A DNA stretch of 64,000 nucleotides from Chondrilla cf. caribensis (taxonomy: Eukaryota > Porifera > Demospongiae > Chondrillida > Chondrillidae), in the NCBI GenBank assembly GCA_964020155.1, contig OZ026560.1, positions 3,644,259 through 3,708,258 on the forward strand. Direction: 5' to 3'. This document shows positions 61,546 to 64,000 of this stretch, piece after piece. The notes beneath the pieces were generated by a model that did no database searches, was not told the DNA's origin, and was given only the letters and a program-made list of their open reading frames with translations. Both the position numbers and the translations under genes were made by a program. Position 1 is the stretch's first letter. Each line of letters opens with the position of its first letter.

Positions 61546-63636
61546 CAAAAATTGTGTATATGATAAATTATCAATAATAAGTGAGATAGCCACATATTGC
61601 AAATAATTTGTGTTAGACTTAGCAATGCATTGATTCATTACATTGTATGCCTGTACATGTGATAGCAGAGCTGTGAAAGACATTGAATAGTAAAGTTAAC
61701 CTTATTTGTAGGGCATGCGTTGTAAATACAGTAAGTGATGCACTCATTTAAATACAATTTGGTTATTCTTGCAACATTGCCATGTTTTGTTCATGAATAT
61801 TATAGTTGCTTAGCCTTCAAGATATTCATTTTCAGCTGAATTTCCATTTATATGAAAGAATCTTTGTTATCGTTGTGTGTATACTCTACACCTGTTGGGT
61901 TAAGTCACTACCACAAAACAGCAAGGTACGCATATGCCCAACTATTTCGGTTTCAAACATTATTCCTAATTACATTTTTGTACAATCAGGTGTGAATGTC
62001 ACACATACACACAAACACACACACGCGTACGAGCGCACACACAAACACACGCGCACACACAGCTGTTTCGTCCTTGTTAGGACTAATCAGTGTAGTATGT
62101 AGCAGTGGTGATCACCATGGCAACCATGGACGCAAGTCTTATCAACCACAAAAAGACTTGTGGCTTAGCTGCCAAGGTGATTCCATTCAACCAACATTAG
62201 CCCCTAGACAAGCCCTGGCTAATTATCTATCCATCTACTATGGTCCTCCCTCAGTCATTAATGAGTTACAGTCTCCATTTGACTTTGTCTCCATTTGGTG
62301 TTGAGGCTTTACTGAAACCACAAGTGTTATCTGTGGTGAATGGATAGTGTAAAAGGGAATGCAAGCTAGCCAATGAGTGGGTATGCTACAATGATGAGTC
62401 ATATCAAGGACAAAACATAGCTGTCTGTGGTTCCCACTGCTTGGATCGCTGGCTAGATGGAGACTATAGTTAGTCACCATGCAACCATTAAGTGGATGCA
62501 AGAAGCCTCGTGGCTGGTGGTTAGTTGCCATGGTGATTCCATTCAACTATAGCAATGCTGTTTCCATATAAACCCCTACAATAACATATTTTGCATAATT
62601 TCTAAGGATTGGAACAGTGTTGCTGCAATCAAACATATTGTACGGTATACCCAGTGGAATGCTGAATGCTATGAATCACTTCCAGCCATGAACAAGTCAA
62701 AATTGGTTAGTATATAAATGATAGGGATATTTTCAAATTGATTATTATTTCATAGTAAGCGATTAATTGATCAATAATTACCAAAATTAAAAAAAGTAGG
62801 CTCAGCTGGACACCACTCTCACTTCACTAGCCTGAGTAGTCAACCCAATAGAGTAGGGAAAATTTCTTAATCCGGGGTCTTGAGGGTCCTTTACACATCC
62901 TATAATTAGATAGTGTTGAAGTATTACATTAAGCCAATGCTTCCAGTGAGAGTTGTGGGTGTTAAGGTATGAATTGATATTAATTTTACTACTGGATTCA
63001 AACCTAGCTTCAATACTAAAACTTGTTCCACGTTGCTGCACAATTTTATATCAAATTTGGTTGCCTTTAATAGTGCAAGCATGCAGGTTGGTTATTACAG
63101 GGAGTAATAAAGTAAGTATAACAGGAAGGCATTGAAGGGGTAGTTGGTACAGTGAGTGGACCACTAACACCATATGTAGTTTGTATATCATACATAATTG
63201 TCTATATGACGTTGTTAAACACTATTATGTTCAAGTACGGCCTTTGTTCTCATCTAAAATCCTGGACCAATTCACAGGAATTTGGATAATGTTCACTTTC
63301 AGATTCATAAAGGAAAGTTTATGTCATCTTTGAACAGTTTAAGCCGTGAATAATGCAATACAAGGGCTGCCACAAGTAGCCCCCACATATATTATTTTCA
63401 CTGCAGTGTCGGAATGTGACACACAGTGACACATATGCACCTACACAAACACCATGCATGTCAAGTATATATTGTGTTTGTGCAGGTGCATATGTATGTA
63501 CTTGCTTACTGTGTACATATTATATAGAAACTGAAAATAACACTAAATTCTTTGGTATGGTAACATATAGGCATATGTTACAACTAAAGGAATCACTTTT
63601 TGAAATCATAACCTCTAGAGCCAAGTGAGGGAGACA
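61546..63636. other. Intergenic; diverged internal repeats, no gene
   Basis: Around 62105-62180 and 62470-62560 a block with CACCATGGCAACCAT, CAAG and GGTGATTCCATTCAAC occurs twice in diverged form. The rest is AT-rich without convincing exons. Confidence 0.4.
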
Positions 63637-64000
63637 ATGTATGTGGTCTATACAGTGTGTGGACTATTGGCCGTTCTACTGGGGTGTGGAGCCAAAGATA
63701 ACACAACAGAAAACAACTGTGTCTCTGTCTATCAGGAATTTGAGAAGAAAACCTTCCTCAACAACACTCAGAACAAAAACAAGTTGTTTCAGGTCTTCTA
63801 TCCTCAAAATGAACATTCACCATATGCAGTGGACATAACCTATCAGACAGTTCTACCCAATGGAACAGATTCAAATATCACACTGGAGGGTTTATTTTAT
63901 TGTACCATCATCAAATGGAAATGGGTCTCGTCTCCAGTTCTACTTTTTACTAAACCAGAGCACCTGAATGTTGCAGTCTTCTTCACACTCAACTACTTCA
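63637..64000 (+). CDS. Multi-pass family copy E, 5' part, cut by the window end
   Basis: The frame starts MYVVYTVCGLLAVLLGCGAK (signal peptide) and remains open to the last base. It encodes ENNCVSVYQEFEKKTFLNNT, VFYPQNEHSPYAVDI and FFTLNYF, in line with exon 1 of copies C and D. It is more diverged than C and D are from each other. The conserved upstream block of the other copies is not evident directly before this start. Confidence 0.75.
   Translation, partial: MYVVYTVCGLLAVLLGCGAKDNTTENNCVSVYQEFEKKTFLNNTQNKNKLFQVFYPQNEHSPYAVDITYQTVLPNGTDSNITLEGLFYCTIIKWKWVSSPVLLFTKPEHLNVAVFFTLNYF

Overview
The window reads as nuclear DNA of an invertebrate animal. Genes are split into many short exons with GT/AG borders (one intron is only 37 bases), the sequence is AT-rich, and (GT)n microsatellites and non-autonomous transposons are very dense. 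The recognisable proteins are animal types: a ULK3-like kinase, an AMT ammonium transporter, an NBR1-like UBA protein, ANKIB1-like ankyrin exons, a VIT/VWA protein and thyroglobulin type-1 proteins. A sponge or another early-branching marine animal fits best, but the species cannot be proven from this window. Exon models were assembled by hand from splice signals and reading phase.

Layout. 1-446: 3' end of a membrane-protein gene. 720-1375: decayed copy of the 3' end of the ammonium transporter gene. 1403-1991: foldback repeats. 2138-4782: unrecognised type II membrane protein. 5515-8480: dead non-LTR retroelement with a restriction-like endonuclease domain. 9409-13180 (minus): AMT transporter, 14 exons. 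13.3-17.0 kb: relics. 17131-21616: VIT/VWA type I membrane protein. 21853-24672 and 27679-31224: two paralogous thyroglobulin type-1 membrane proteins separated by a 13-unit satellite array. 31.8-37.4 kb: duplicated ankyrin exons around an NBR1-like gene. 37.4-43.3 kb: nested transposons (LINE, Penelope-like element, long inverted arms). 43351-51161: ULK3-like kinase, 16 exons, 474 aa. 51.9-64.0 kb: tandem family of an unrecognised multi-pass membrane protein (one apparently intact copy, one frameshifted copy, two pseudogenes, one copy cut by the window end).

The most notable structure is a pair of 3' exons, one encoding a transmembrane helix and one a cytoplasmic tail of about 36 residues. 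It is shared by the VIT/VWA protein, both thyroglobulin-domain proteins and the gene at the left edge, with a dead tail copy at 15.15 kb. Different ectodomains thus sit on one common membrane anchor within about 31 kb. In each intact cassette the intron between the two exons begins GTGAGT and runs straight into (GT)n. A second candidate for novelty is the 505-aa multi-pass family, whose copies carry a conserved upstream block that has itself been amplified into a small tandem array.
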